A DNA stretch of 64,000 bases from an uncultured Steroidobacter sp. Its GTDB lineage: Bacteria; Pseudomonadota; Gammaproteobacteria; Steroidobacterales; Steroidobacteraceae. The stretch's first letter is position 1. Each line of letters starts with the position of its first letter. The position numbers were made by a program, and so were the translations under genes. The stretch lies in NCBI GenBank assembly GCA_938008435.1, contig CALLKK010000032.1, forward strand, positions 41,906-105,905. Reading direction: 5' to 3'. Shown here piece after piece: positions 54,241-63,214 of the stretch. Under the pieces are notes generated by a model. It was not told the DNA's origin. It searched no databases and saw only the letters and a program-made list of their open reading frames with translations.

Positions 54241-54255
54241 CGCGAGCTCGACGAC

Positions 54256-54639
54256 ATGACCGAAGGACGTTCGATCGAGCTCGATCTCGAGCCGTTGCCC
54301 GATGCCTTGGCCGATCCTGCGCTCGTCAAACAGATCTGGCAGTGCCTGTTGAGCAACGCGATCAAGTTCACCCGCAGCGCTGCTGCGCCGCGCATTCGTG
54401 TGTGGTCGTCCACCGAGGACGGCGTCACGATCTGGTCGATCGCCGACAACGGCAGCGGCTTCGATCCGGCAAAGACCGACGCGCTCTTCGGCGCATTCGT
54501 CCGGCCTCGTCAGAAGCCGCAAGGCGTCGGCCTCAGCATCGCCTGGCGCGCCGTCACGCAGATGAACGGTTGGCTCTGGTGCGAGAGCACTCCGGGTCAA
54601 GGCGCGACCTTCCATTTCACGCTCGGCAGCCAGGAGTAA
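54256..54639 (+). CDS. HATPase domain fragment of the split sensor kinase
   Basis: The 127 aa from ATG 54256 form a nearly complete GHKL ATPase domain: N-box LLSNAIKFTR, G1 box IADNGSGFDP, and G2-like QGVGLSIAWRAVTQMNG, ending CESTPGQGATFHFTL. It lies in the same frame as the PAS protein, 15 bp after its TAG. The piece could be made by readthrough, by re-initiation at this ATG, or not at all. Without a linked dimerisation helix it is unlikely to work as a kinase alone. The MarR gene begins 4 bp after its stop, with AGGAG inside the fragment's last codons. Confidence 0.7.
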   Translation: MTEGRSIELDLEPLPDALADPALVKQIWQCLLSNAIKFTRSAAAPRIRVWSSTEDGVTIWSIADNGSGFDPAKTDALFGAFVRPRQKPQGVGLSIAWRAVTQMNGWLWCESTPGQGATFHFTLGSQE

Positions 54640-54642
54640 CGT

Positions 54643-55137
54643 ATGGACGCGGACCAGATCGTCGGCTCGTTCGGCGAGCCGCTCGCGCGCGACCCCGCAT
54701 CCGTCAATCTCGACGTGCTCGATCGGCAGATCGGCTTCGTTGCTCGCCGTGCCCTGCTGGCGCTCAGGCGCGAGTTCGCGCTCGAGGTCCAAGCCAAACC
54801 GATCGTCTTCAATGCGCTCGTGCTCGTCGGCGCGAATCCGGGCATCGCGCAGTCGTCGCTCGCGCGCTCGCTCAATCTCGACAAGGGCACGGCCACGCAT
54901 CTGATACAGGAGCTCGAGGACGCCGGTTGGATCGAGCGCAGGAGTCGGCTCAACGATCGGCGCCGCAAAGGCGTGTTTCTCGCGCCGAACGGCGTTCAGG
55001 AAGTCGCCCGACTCAAAGCGCAAGTTCAGCCGCTGTTCGATCGCATCAACGGGCTCTACAGCGTCGAAGAGCTCAATCAGCTCTTGTCGCTGTTGAACCG
55101 GCTCTTCGAGCACCTCGAACCTGGGATCGCAGAGTAA
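54643..55137 (+). CDS. MarR-family transcriptional regulator
   Basis: A 164-aa MarR protein with winged HTH PGIAQSSLARSLNLDKGTAT (about residues 66-85) and wing RSRLNDRRRKGVFLAPNG. It resembles the MarR protein at 1286 in plan. An AGGAG site lies 7 bp before the ATG, and the start follows the kinase fragment by 3 bp, so it was probably co-transcribed with the kinase gene. The ligand and target are unknown. Confidence 0.9.
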   Translation: MDADQIVGSFGEPLARDPASVNLDVLDRQIGFVARRALLALRREFALEVQAKPIVFNALVLVGANPGIAQSSLARSLNLDKGTATHLIQELEDAGWIERRSRLNDRRRKGVFLAPNGVQEVARLKAQVQPLFDRINGLYSVEELNQLLSLLNRLFEHLEPGIAE

Positions 55138-55185
55138 GACATTCGCGCCGCAGCGCTGGCGCGCTCTTCGATGCAGCTCGGCGCG

Positions 55186-56073
55186 CTAGCGCGCCGCCAT
55201 CTCTTTCAACACCGCCACGAAGCGCGTCGCCACCGGGCTCCTGCGGTCGCGCACGCTCAAGAGGCCCAGCTCGACGCTGCCGGCGGGACCTGTCAAAGAG
55301 CGGTATTTGACGCCCGGCCGTTTCAAGTTCTGCACCGACTCCGGCACGAGGGCAAAACCCATACCGCTCGCAACGAGTCCCACGACGGTCTGCATCTGCC
55401 GAGCCTGCTGCGTCACCTTCGGCACGAAGCCGCTCGCCTGGCAGAGACTGATGATTTGATCGTACAGACCCGGCGCGATGTCGCGCGGCGGAATGATGAA
55501 GTGCTCGTTGGCGAGCGCCCTGAGCCGCACCGGACCTGTGCCGGGCACGAGCCGATGACCGACTGGAACGGCGAGCACCAAGCGTTCGCGGCTGACCGAC
55601 TCGAACGCCAGATCCGCTTCGTTCACGGGCCCCAAACCGATGCCGAGATCGAGCCGGCCGGCGCGCAGCTCGCGAATCTGCGCATCGGTGGTCAGCTCGT
55701 GCAGTTGTACGTCGACCTTGGGATAGCGCTCGCGAAAGCGCTTGATGGCAGGCGGCAGGATGCCGTAGCCCGCGATCGAGACGAAGCCGACCGACAGCGT
55801 GCCGATGTCGCCCCGATCGGCCTGCTGCGCCTTGCTCTTTGCCTCATCGAGCCGGCGCAGAATCTCGCGCACTTCCTCGTAGAACGCCTCGCCCGCCTGC
55901 GTCAGGCTCACGCCGCGATTGGTGCGTTCGAGAAGCTGCACCCCGAGCTCCTCTTCGAGCATTTTCACGTGCACCGACAAGGGCGGCTGGGAGATGTGCA
56001 GCCGCGCCGCCGCGCGCGAGAAGCTGCGCTCTTCAGCGACCGCCTGGAAATACCTGAGCTGGCGCAATTCCAC
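55186..56073 (-). CDS. LysR-family transcriptional regulator
   Basis: A 295-aa LysR protein of standard length: N-terminal HTH (RSFSRAAARLHISQPPLSVH, LLERTNRGVSLTQAG) and a C-terminal ligand domain with DLGIGLGPVNEADLAFESV. It starts at GTG. It resembles CatR/BenM-like or general LysR regulators. It is divergent from ilvD across about 160 bp containing an inverted repeat CCCTATA/TATAGGG, so it may control ilvD and itself. The co-inducer is unknown. Confidence 0.92.
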   Translation of the reverse strand: MELRQLRYFQAVAEERSFSRAAARLHISQPPLSVHVKMLEEELGVQLLERTNRGVSLTQAGEAFYEEVREILRRLDEAKSKAQQADRGDIGTLSVGFVSIAGYGILPPAIKRFRERYPKVDVQLHELTTDAQIRELRAGRLDLGIGLGPVNEADLAFESVSRERLVLAVPVGHRLVPGTGPVRLRALANEHFIIPPRDIAPGLYDQIISLCQASGFVPKVTQQARQMQTVVGLVASGMGFALVPESVQNLKRPGVKYRSLTGPAGSVELGLLSVRDRRSPVATRFVAVLKEMAAR

Positions 56074-56083
56074 TATAGCGATT

Positions 56084-56125
56084 CCCTATATCGGGGTTCC
56101 GAATTCTGTATTTCTCAGTATAGGG
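56084..56125. promoter_or_regulatory. inverted repeat CCCTATA...TATAGGG, candidate LysR site
   Basis: CCCTATA at 56084-56090 and TATAGGG at 56119-56125 are exact inverted copies separated by 28 bp, in the divergent region between the LysR gene and ilvD. A CACTATAG overlaps the GTG start of the LysR gene as a third related sequence. It could be a bipartite binding site for the regulator. Confidence 0.4.
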
Positions 56126-56234
56126 GTTTCGGCGCACAATCGACGCCCGTTTGCTGCGCGCCGGGCTTCCGTATCGGCCTCGGCCAGCCCGCGCGCGCGT
56201 TTCCTCAAGTTCGAGACTCATCGCAGGAAGAGCC

Positions 56235-58076
56235 ATGCATCCGCTTCGCTCCCGCATCAGCACCTCCGGCCGCAACATGGCAGGCGCCCGCGCGCTGTGG
56301 CGCGCCACCGGCATGAAAGACGGCGACTTCGGCAAGCCGATCATCGCCGTGGCGAATTCCTTCACGCAGTTCGTGCCGGGACACGTGCACCTGAAGGATC
56401 TCGGCCAGCTCGTGATCCAGGAGATCGAGCGCGCCGGCGGCGTCGGCAAGGAGTTCAACACCATCGCGGTCGACGACGGCATCGCAATGGGCCATGACGG
56501 CATGCTCTACAGCCTGCCCTCGCGCGAGCTCATCGCCGACAGCGTCGAGTTCATGTGCAACGCGCACATGGCCGATGCACTCGTGTGCATCTCCAATTGC
56601 GACAAGATCACGCCTGGCATGCTCATGGCCGCCCTGCGGCTCAATATCCCGACGATCTTCGTCTCGGGCGGTCCGATGGAAGCCGGCAAGACCAAGCTGG
56701 CGGAGAAGTCGATCAAGCTCGATCTGATCGATGCAATGGTCGCTGCGGCCGACAACAACGTGACCGAAGCGGACGTGCAGCGCATCGAGCGTTCGGCCTG
56801 CCCCACGTGCGGCTCCTGCTCCGGCATGTTCACCGCGAACTCGATGAACTGCCTGACCGAGGCTCTCGGTCTGTCCTTACCCGGCAACGGCTCGCTCCTC
56901 GCCACGCACGCGGATCGCGAAAAGCTCTTCCGCCGCGCCGGTCAGCTCATCGTCGAGCTCGCCAAGCGCTATTACGAAGGGGGCGACGAGCGCGTGCTGC
57001 CGCGCGCGATCGCCAACAAGACGGCGTTCGAGAACGCGATGTCGCTCGACATCGCGATGGGCGGCTCGACCAACACCGTGCTGCACTTGCTCGCCGCCGC
57101 GCAGGAAGGCGAAGTCGACTTCACGATGCGCGATGTCGACCGGCTCTCGCGCCGCGTGCCGACGCTGTGCAAAGTGGCGCCTTCGAGCCAGTACCACATG
57201 GAAGACGTGCATCGCGCCGGCGGCGTGATCGCGATCCTCGGCGAGCTCGATCGCGCGGGCCTCATCGACACGAGCGTCTCGACGGTGCACAGCACGACCC
57301 TTGCCGAAGCGATCGAGCGCTGGGACGTGCGGCGCACGAACGATCCGCAAGTGAAGGAATTCTTCCGCGCCGGCCCCGCCGGCATCCCGACGCAACGCGC
57401 GTTCTCGCAGGACTGCCGCTATCCCGAGCTCGATCTCGACCGCGCCAACGGCTGCATTCGCGAGGTCGCTTCCGCCTACAGCCAAGACGGCGGTCTGGCG
57501 GTGCTCTACGGCAACATCGCCGAGCGCGGCTGCATCGTGAAGACGGCGGGCGTGGATGAAAAGCTGCTCACGTTCCGCGGCCCGGCGATCATCTTCGAGA
57601 GCCAGGAAGCGGCCGTGGAAGGCATCCTCGGCGGCGCCGTGAAGGCGGGCGATGTCGTCATCGTGCGCTACGAAGGTCCGCGCGGCGGCCCGGGCATGCA
57701 GGAGATGCTGTATCCGACGAGCTACCTCAAGTCGCGCGGTCTAGCGAAGAGCTGCGCGCTCGTCACCGACGGACGCTTCTCCGGCGGCAGCTCTGGTCTG
57801 TCGATCGGCCATGTCTCGCCCGAAGCCGCCGAGGGCGGCGCCATCGGTCTCATCGAAACGGGCGACATCGTCGAGATCGACATTCCCAACCGTCGCATTC
57901 ATCTCGCAGTCGACGACGAAGTGCTCGCGCGCCGGCGCGCCGCGCAGGACGCCAAGGGCTGGAAGCCGGCCATGCCGCGTCCGCGCAAGGTCAGCGCGGC
58001 CCTCAAGGCGTACGCCGCGCTCACCACGAGCGCCGATCGCGGCGCCGTGCGCAACAAGGCACTGCTCGGCGACTGA
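56235..58076 (+). CDS. ilvD: dihydroxy-acid dehydratase
   Basis: A 613-aa IlvD, the length of the E. coli enzyme (616 aa) and very similar to it throughout as I recall that sequence: STSGRNMAGARALWRATGM, AVANSFTQFVPGHVHLKDLG, the cluster cysteines in CISNCDKITPGM and CPTCGSCSGMFTANSMNC, and GGPGMQEMLYPTS. It dehydrates 2,3-dihydroxy-acids to 2-keto acids in valine, leucine and isoleucine synthesis, with an iron-sulfur cluster, in the cytoplasm. AGGAAGAG precedes the ATG. A sugar-acid dehydratase of the same superfamily would differ more from E. coli IlvD, so it is not assigned to the galactose genes downstream. Confidence 0.95.
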   Translation: MHPLRSRISTSGRNMAGARALWRATGMKDGDFGKPIIAVANSFTQFVPGHVHLKDLGQLVIQEIERAGGVGKEFNTIAVDDGIAMGHDGMLYSLPSRELIADSVEFMCNAHMADALVCISNCDKITPGMLMAALRLNIPTIFVSGGPMEAGKTKLAEKSIKLDLIDAMVAAADNNVTEADVQRIERSACPTCGSCSGMFTANSMNCLTEALGLSLPGNGSLLATHADREKLFRRAGQLIVELAKRYYEGGDERVLPRAIANKTAFENAMSLDIAMGGSTNTVLHLLAAAQEGEVDFTMRDVDRLSRRVPTLCKVAPSSQYHMEDVHRAGGVIAILGELDRAGLIDTSVSTVHSTTLAEAIERWDVRRTNDPQVKEFFRAGPAGIPTQRAFSQDCRYPELDLDRANGCIREVASAYSQDGGLAVLYGNIAERGCIVKTAGVDEKLLTFRGPAIIFESQEAAVEGILGGAVKAGDVVIVRYEGPRGGPGMQEMLYPTSYLKSRGLAKSCALVTDGRFSGGSSGLSIGHVSPEAAEGGAIGLIETGDIVEIDIPNRRIHLAVDDEVLARRRAAQDAKGWKPAMPRPRKVSAALKAYAALTTSADRGAVRNKALLGD

Positions 58077-58093
58077 CACGCCTCACCGCAGAC

Positions 58094-58119
58094 GGCACGT
58101 CCGCTGGCGCGGACGTGCC
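58094..58119 (+). terminator. hairpin after ilvD
   Basis: GGCACGTCCGC and GCGGACGTGCC form a perfect 11-bp stem with a 4-nt loop, 17 bp after the ilvD stop. No T tract follows directly. An AT-rich stretch (58140-58162), unusual for this sequence, comes next and may belong to the promoter of the galactose operon. Confidence 0.65.
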
Positions 58120-58369
58120 GCGCAGATCGCGGCTGCCATTTGTATTGTTAATGTTTAATATCGCGCTTTCTCGAGGCAGCTCATGCGGCGTGGTTGCGCC
58201 CGCAACGATGCCGCGACCGCCGCAGGCGAGCGCCGGCTCGCGCAGCCCGACGAACCTGCCCACCCGCGCATGACGTGCGCGCTCGCTCGACAACGGTGCA
58301 AGGTCGCGTCGATCGAGCAGCGGCAGCGCGATGAGCCGATAAAGAACAGACATACAAGCTGAGTGGACG

Positions 58370-59356
58370 ATGACCCAGTCGACGACGAATTCGCCCGCCT
58401 CTGCCGCGCAAGGGGCACGCCCGACGAGCAACAGACCGATCCGCATCGCGCTCGTCGGCATCGGCAAGATCGCGCAGGACCAGCACATCCCGGCGTTGAG
58501 GAACGACTCTTCCTACGAGCTCGTGGCCGCAGTCGGCCGCAGCCGCGGCATCGAGGGCTTGCCTCGTTTCGCGGACATCGCCTCGCTGGCGCAATCGGGT
58601 CTTGCGGTCGATGCAGTGTCGTTCTGCACGCCGCCGGTGGGACGCTATGCGATGGCGCGCGCAGCGCTCGAGGCGGGCTTTCACGTCATGCTGGAAAAGC
58701 CGCCGGGAGCGACCGTCGCGGAAGTCCACGACTTGGCTGAACGCGCCCGCGCACGGGGCCGCACGCTCTTTGCGACCTGGCATTCGCGCGAGTCGGCCGC
58801 CGTCGATCCGGCGCGCGATTGGCTCGCTCAGCGCACCATCAAGTCCGTGCGTACGGACTGGAAAGAAGACATCCGCCACTGGCATCCGGGCCAAGACTGG
58901 ATCCTCGAACCGGGCGGATTCGGCGTGTTCGATCCCGGCATCAATGCCCTGTCGATCATGACGACGATCCTGCCCGAGCGACTCCGGGTGCAAAAAGCCA
59001 CGCTGCACTTCCCGTCGAATCGACAGGCGCCGATTGCGGCGCAGATCGATCTCGTGCACGGCACCGACACGCCGGTCGTCGTCGAGCTCGACTTCCTGAA
59101 GACCGGGCCGCAGCAATGGGACATTCAAGTCGAGACGAACGACGGCACGCTGCTGCTGCGCGAGGGCGGACGCCGGCTCTTCATCAACGGCGAGGAGCGC
59201 GTCTCGGCCGAAGACCGCGAATATCCGCGGCTCTATCAGCGCTTCGCTGCGCTCGTCGCGGCCGGCGCGAGCGACGTCGACGTCACGCCGCATCAGATCG
59301 TCGCCGATGCATTCATGATCGGCCGACGCCTCGAGGCCGCTGCGTTCGAGTTCTGA
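58370..59356 (+). CDS. D-galactose/L-arabinose 1-dehydrogenase (Gfo/Idh/MocA family)
   Basis: A 328-aa protein with Rossmann start IRIALVGIGKIAQDQHIPAL, the EKP catalytic motif (VMLEKPPGATVAEVHDLAER), WKEDIRHWHPGQDWILEPGG and FGVFDPGINALSIMT, closely like the Azospirillum L-arabinose 1-dehydrogenase and Pseudomonas/Sphingomonas galactose dehydrogenases as I recall them. It oxidises the sugar C1 to the lactone with NAD(P)+. The next genes encode a KDGal kinase and KDPGal aldolase, which favour galactose in vivo. No lactonase or galactonate dehydratase gene is in view. Confidence 0.9.
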   Translation: MTQSTTNSPASAAQGARPTSNRPIRIALVGIGKIAQDQHIPALRNDSSYELVAAVGRSRGIEGLPRFADIASLAQSGLAVDAVSFCTPPVGRYAMARAALEAGFHVMLEKPPGATVAEVHDLAERARARGRTLFATWHSRESAAVDPARDWLAQRTIKSVRTDWKEDIRHWHPGQDWILEPGGFGVFDPGINALSIMTTILPERLRVQKATLHFPSNRQAPIAAQIDLVHGTDTPVVVELDFLKTGPQQWDIQVETNDGTLLLREGGRRLFINGEERVSAEDREYPRLYQRFAALVAAGASDVDVTPHQIVADAFMIGRRLEAAAFEF

Positions 59357-59366
59357 GCGAGCGCAC

Positions 59367-60314
59367 ATGAGCCAGACCCGCGAGTCGCAGGCGCGCTACG
59401 TTCTCGGTGACTGGGGAACGAGCCGCCTGAGACTCTGGCTCGTCGAACACGAAGAAATCACCGCCACGCGCGCCGGACCGGGCATCGGTCGACTCACGAC
59501 GACGCCGAGCGCCACGCTCGCCGAGCTCATTGCACCGTGGCAGTTGCCCGCTGCGCCGTTGCGCGTCGTGCTGTCGGGAATGGCCGGCTCGCGCACCGGC
59601 CTCATCGAAACCGACTACGTGACGGTGCCGGCCGATTTCCGCCGCTGGGCCGACGGCACGCAAACCACACGGATCGAAGGCCTCTCGATCGCAGTCGCCG
59701 CCGGCTTGCGCGACGACTCGCGCGCCGATGCGCCCGATGTCATGCGCGGCGAGGAAACGCAGATCTTCGGCGCGCTCGAGCTCGAGCCAGCGTTACAGCA
59801 AGGCACGCACCTGTTCGTCCTGCCGGGCACGCACAGCAAATGGGTCCGTGTCGATGACGGCACCATCACGCGCATCAGCACTGCCCTGACCGGCGAGCTG
59901 TTCGCGCTCCTGCGCGATCACTCCATCCTGCTCAAGACGGGCGCCGACGCGCGGCCCGATCCGACCGAGCAGGCCGCCGGATTCGCCGCGGGCGTCGCTC
60001 GATCGCGCGTGCTGTCCGAACGCTTGCTCAGTGCGTTGTTCACGGCACGCACTGCGCAGCTCCTCGCCGGGCGCTCGCATGCGTGGGCAAGCGGCTTCTT
60101 GTCGGGACTTTTGATCGGTGATGAGATCGCGGGTCAAAGCGCCCTGCAAGGCTGGCCCAACGACGTGGTGCTGATCGGCGCGTCGCAGCTCACGCGCCTG
60201 TACGAGCAGGCGCTCGGCGAGCACGACATCGACGCGCGACTCATCGACGGCGACACTTGCGCGCTCGCCGGCTTGCAGCAGCTTTACGACACCGTGCAAG
60301 GAGCACTTCTTTGA
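59367..60314 (+). CDS. dgoK: 2-dehydro-3-deoxygalactonokinase
   Basis: A 315-aa protein with the DgoK signatures: YVLGDWGTSRLRLWLV near the start, VVLSGMAGSRTGL, MRGEETQIFGAL, and FVLPGTHSKWVRVDDG. It phosphorylates 2-keto-3-deoxy-galactonate with ATP at O6. It begins 10 bp after the dehydrogenase stop and overlaps the aldolase start by 4 nt (TTGA). Confidence 0.94.
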   Translation: MSQTRESQARYVLGDWGTSRLRLWLVEHEEITATRAGPGIGRLTTTPSATLAELIAPWQLPAAPLRVVLSGMAGSRTGLIETDYVTVPADFRRWADGTQTTRIEGLSIAVAAGLRDDSRADAPDVMRGEETQIFGALELEPALQQGTHLFVLPGTHSKWVRVDDGTITRISTALTGELFALLRDHSILLKTGADARPDPTEQAAGFAAGVARSRVLSERLLSALFTARTAQLLAGRSHAWASGFLSGLLIGDEIAGQSALQGWPNDVVLIGASQLTRLYEQALGEHDIDARLIDGDTCALAGLQQLYDTVQGALL

Positions 60315-60949
60315 GCCTGAGCACTCAGCTTGCGAACGGCGCACCTGCGATCGTCGCGATCCTGCGCGGCGTGCAGCCCGATGAAGTCGTCGGCATCGCG
60401 CAAGCGCTCGTCGATGCCGGCATTCGCATCATCGAAGTCCCGCTCAACTCCCCGCAGCCGCTCGTCAGCATCGAACGCCTCGCGCAATCCTTCGGCACTC
60501 ATGCGCTCATCGGCGCCGGCACGGTGCTAACGCCGAACGAAGTCGATGCCGTCGCGGCCGCGGGCGGCCGACTCATCGTCTCACCGAATACCAACCCTGT
60601 CGTGATCCAGCGCGCCCTCGAACTCGGCCTCGATGCGTTGCCGGGCGTGATGACGCCATCCGAAGCCTTCACTGCGCTCGGCGCCGGAGCGAGCCATCTC
60701 AAGCTGTTTCCGGCGAGCACGGCAGGGCCCGCACATCTGCGCGCATTGCGCGAAGTGCTGCCGACGACGTGTAAGGTGTGGGCCGTCGGCGGCGCAGGCG
60801 CAAGCAATCTCGCCGAATGGCTCGCAGCCGGCGCCGTCGGGATCGGCGTCGGCGGCTCGCTCTATCGCGCCGGCGCGAGCGCCAGCGCGGTGCGCGCCAG
60901 AGCAGACGAGCTGATCGCTGCCTGGCGCGCATGCTCAGTGTCTCGATAA
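60311..60949 (+). CDS. dgoA: 2-dehydro-3-deoxy-6-phosphogalactonate aldolase
   Basis: A 212-aa class I aldolase of the KDPG/KDPGal family: IVAILRGVQPDEVVGIAQAL, the acid/base Glu in IIEVPLNSP (Glu42), GAGTVLTPNEVDAV, and the Schiff-base Lys in HLKLFPAS (Lys131). It splits KDPGal into pyruvate and glyceraldehyde 3-phosphate. The TTG start overlapping the kinase stop was chosen since there is no nearby ATG and it gives the usual length. LRGVQP and PLNSP are typical of the galactonate rather than the gluconate enzyme. Confidence 0.93.
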   Translation: MSLSTQLANGAPAIVAILRGVQPDEVVGIAQALVDAGIRIIEVPLNSPQPLVSIERLAQSFGTHALIGAGTVLTPNEVDAVAAAGGRLIVSPNTNPVVIQRALELGLDALPGVMTPSEAFTALGAGASHLKLFPASTAGPAHLRALREVLPTTCKVWAVGGAGASNLAEWLAAGAVGIGVGGSLYRAGASASAVRARADELIAAWRACSVSR

Positions 60950-60991
60950 CGATAACCGGCACCTAGGTGCACACAAGAAGAGGCCACGAAC

Positions 60992-62554
60992 ATGCACCTG
61001 ACGACACTCGACATCATCATCGTCATCGCCTACGCCATCGGTCTGTTCGCGCTCGCGCAATGGATCTCGCGCAATCGCGAGGGACGACGCAAGGACTCCG
61101 CCGAATACTTCCTCGCCTCCAAGAATCTACCGTGGTGGGCCATCGGCGCGTCGCTGATCGCCGCCAACATCTCCGCCGAGCAGATCGTCGGCATGTCCGG
61201 CTCGGGCTATGCGATCGGCTTGGCGATCGCATCGTACGAGTGGATGGCGGCGCTGACGCTCGTGATCGTCGGCAAGTGGTTCCTGCCGATCTTTCTCAAG
61301 AATCAGATCTACACGATGCCGCAGTTCCTCGAGCAGCGCTACGGGACGCGCATCCGCACGCTGATGGCGATCTTCTGGCTCGCGCTCTATATCTTCGTGA
61401 ACCTGACCTCGATCATCTGGCTCGGCTCGATCGCCGTGACCAAGGTGGCGGGTGTCGATCAGAACGTCGCGCTCGTCGCGCTCGGACTGTTCGCCCTGCT
61501 GTATCAATTGCGCGGCGGCCTGCGCGCCGTCGCGATGACGGACATCGTGCAGGTGACGCTGCTCGTGCTCGGAGGTCTGACGATCTCGGGCCTGACGCTC
61601 GCGAAGATCGGCGACGGCGCAGGCATCGTCGCGGGCTTCAAGACGCTCGTCGAACGCGCACCGGATCACTTCCACATGATCCTGAGCAAGGACAATCCGT
61701 ATTACAAGGATCTTCCGGGACTCTCGGTGCTGATCGGCGGCATGTGGATCGCCAATCTCAGCTACTGGGGCTTCAATCAATACATCATTCAGCGCGCGCT
61801 CGCTGCCAAGAGCCTGCCCGAGGCGCAAAAGGGCGTGATGTTCGCGGCGTACTTGAAGCTGCTCATGCCGCTCATCATCGTGGTGCCGGGCATCGCAGCC
61901 GTCGTGCTCGTGCCCGATCTCGCGCGGCCCGACGAAGCCTATCCGACGATGATGGGCTTGCTGCCCGCAGGTCTTGCGGGTCTTGTGTTCGCAGCGTTGA
62001 TCGCGGCGATCATTGCGTCCACCGCCTCCAAGATCAACTCGGTCGCGACAATCTTCACGCTCGACGTCTACAACAAGTTCGGCGGCGACAAGACCGAAGA
62101 TCAGCTCGTCCGAGTCGGTCGGCTGGCTGCCGTCGTCTCGATCGTGCTCGCCATCCTGACGGCACGCCCGCTCCTCGGCAGCTTCGATCAAGCGTTCCAA
62201 TACATTCAGGAGTACACCGGCTTCTTCACGCCCGGCATCGTCGTCATCTTCCTGCTTGGGCTTTTCTGGCCGAAGGCCACCGAAACGGGCGCGCTCGCTG
62301 CGACGATCGGGTCCTTCGTGCTGTCGATCGTGCTCAAGGTGTTCTGGCCGGAGCTGCCGTTCATGGATCGCATGGGCGTCGTATTCCTGCTCGCGCTCGT
62401 GCTGGCTGTCGCGCTGTCGCTGCTATGGCCGGCCGATGCAGCCTCGAATCGCATCGACACGCGCTCGGTCAGCTATCGCACGACGGGCGCCTTCAACATC
62501 GGCTCGCTCGGCGTCATCGTCATCCTGGTCGCGCTGTACACGGCATGGTGGTAA
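60992..62554 (+). CDS. sodium/solute symporter (SSS family), SGLT-like
   Basis: A 520-aa protein with about 14 membrane segments. ASKNLPWWAIGASLIAANIS is the SSS signature start, followed by AEQIVGMSGSGYAIGLAIAS, WGFNQYIIQRALAAKSLPEA, and AALIAAIIASTASKINSVAT. These match the sodium/sugar branch (vSGLT-like). It lies 42 bp after the aldolase gene and probably carries galactose or a related sugar into the cell with Na+. A strong terminator follows. Confidence 0.92.
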   Translation: MHLTTLDIIIVIAYAIGLFALAQWISRNREGRRKDSAEYFLASKNLPWWAIGASLIAANISAEQIVGMSGSGYAIGLAIASYEWMAALTLVIVGKWFLPIFLKNQIYTMPQFLEQRYGTRIRTLMAIFWLALYIFVNLTSIIWLGSIAVTKVAGVDQNVALVALGLFALLYQLRGGLRAVAMTDIVQVTLLVLGGLTISGLTLAKIGDGAGIVAGFKTLVERAPDHFHMILSKDNPYYKDLPGLSVLIGGMWIANLSYWGFNQYIIQRALAAKSLPEAQKGVMFAAYLKLLMPLIIVVPGIAAVVLVPDLARPDEAYPTMMGLLPAGLAGLVFAALIAAIIASTASKINSVATIFTLDVYNKFGGDKTEDQLVRVGRLAAVVSIVLAILTARPLLGSFDQAFQYIQEYTGFFTPGIVVIFLLGLFWPKATETGALAATIGSFVLSIVLKVFWPELPFMDRMGVVFLLALVLAVALSLLWPADAASNRIDTRSVSYRTTGAFNIGSLGVIVILVALYTAWW

Positions 62555-62590
62555 GCGCCAGCGACCGAACGACGCTTGGGACAACAAAAG

Positions 62591-62617
62591 AAAAAGGCGC
62601 CGCGAAGGCGCCTTTTT
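62591..62617. terminator. intrinsic terminator, bidirectional
   Basis: AAAAAGGCGCC and GGCGCCTTTTT form an 11-bp stem with a 5-nt loop; T and A tracts allow termination in both directions. It closes the galactose operon and the convergent barrel-protein gene. Confidence 0.9.
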
Positions 62618-62635
62618 CGTCTTGGAGCGATTGGT

Positions 62636-63214
62636 TTACTTGCCGAAGCTCCAACGGCCGCCGAGATACCACGAGGTGGTGTCGTCGTCGAAGGTCACAT
62701 CGAGACCCAGCGCGAACGCCTTCGTGAAGAAGTAGCGTCCGCCGACGGTGAAGGCCGTATCGTCGCCCCAGTCGTCGTAATCCACGTGCTTCAAGGCCGC
62801 CGTGAGCTCGATCTGATCGCTCGCGCGCCCGCGCAGACCGAGCGCAAGGCCGATGCCGTCGTCGTCGAAGTCGCGCGCGTTCGGCGGATCGACTTCCGTC
62901 CGCAGGTACGACACGGATGCGATGATGTCGAGATTCGAGCGCACCGGCCACGCATAGCCGCCGCCGACCTCGAACGTCCGCGTGTCGACGTTGGAATCGA
63001 AGTCAAGGTCGTTATAGGTCACAAACACATGGATGTTGCGCGTGACTTCCAGCGAGCCGCGCAGCTCGAAACCGTCACCATCGACGTTGGAATCGTCCAA
63101 CTCCGTGCTCACATAGCCGAGCTCGATGTAGGAGTAGTCGAACCCGTTGTCGGCCAGGGCAGTGCCGGCCAGACCGAGGGCTGCCATCGATGCAACGATC
63201 AAACCTTTGCGCAT
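62636..63214 (-). CDS. small outer-membrane beta-barrel protein
   Basis: A 192-aa protein with signal peptide KGLIVASMAALGLAGTALA. The mature part has alternating strands rich in aromatic and acidic residues (YSYIELGYVSTELDDSNVDG, IHVFVTYNDLDFDS, FEVGGGYAWPV, FTVGGRYFFT) and ends WYLGGRWSFGK, consistent with an eight-stranded barrel. The terminal Lys after Phe is slightly unusual. The ATG at 63214 has GGAG 5 bp upstream. It could be a porin-like or membrane-stability protein; no specific family is recognised. Confidence 0.8.
   Translation of the reverse strand: MRKGLIVASMAALGLAGTALADNGFDYSYIELGYVSTELDDSNVDGDGFELRGSLEVTRNIHVFVTYNDLDFDSNVDTRTFEVGGGYAWPVRSNLDIIASVSYLRTEVDPPNARDFDDDGIGLALGLRGRASDQIELTAALKHVDYDDWGDDTAFTVGGRYFFTKAFALGLDVTFDDDTTSWYLGGRWSFGK

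Noticed and set aside
56235..58076. Assignment of the dehydratase as galactonate or other sugar-acid dehydratase of the galactose operon
   Set aside because: The sequence follows E. coli IlvD closely along its full length, and a hairpin and about 290 bp separate it from the operon.
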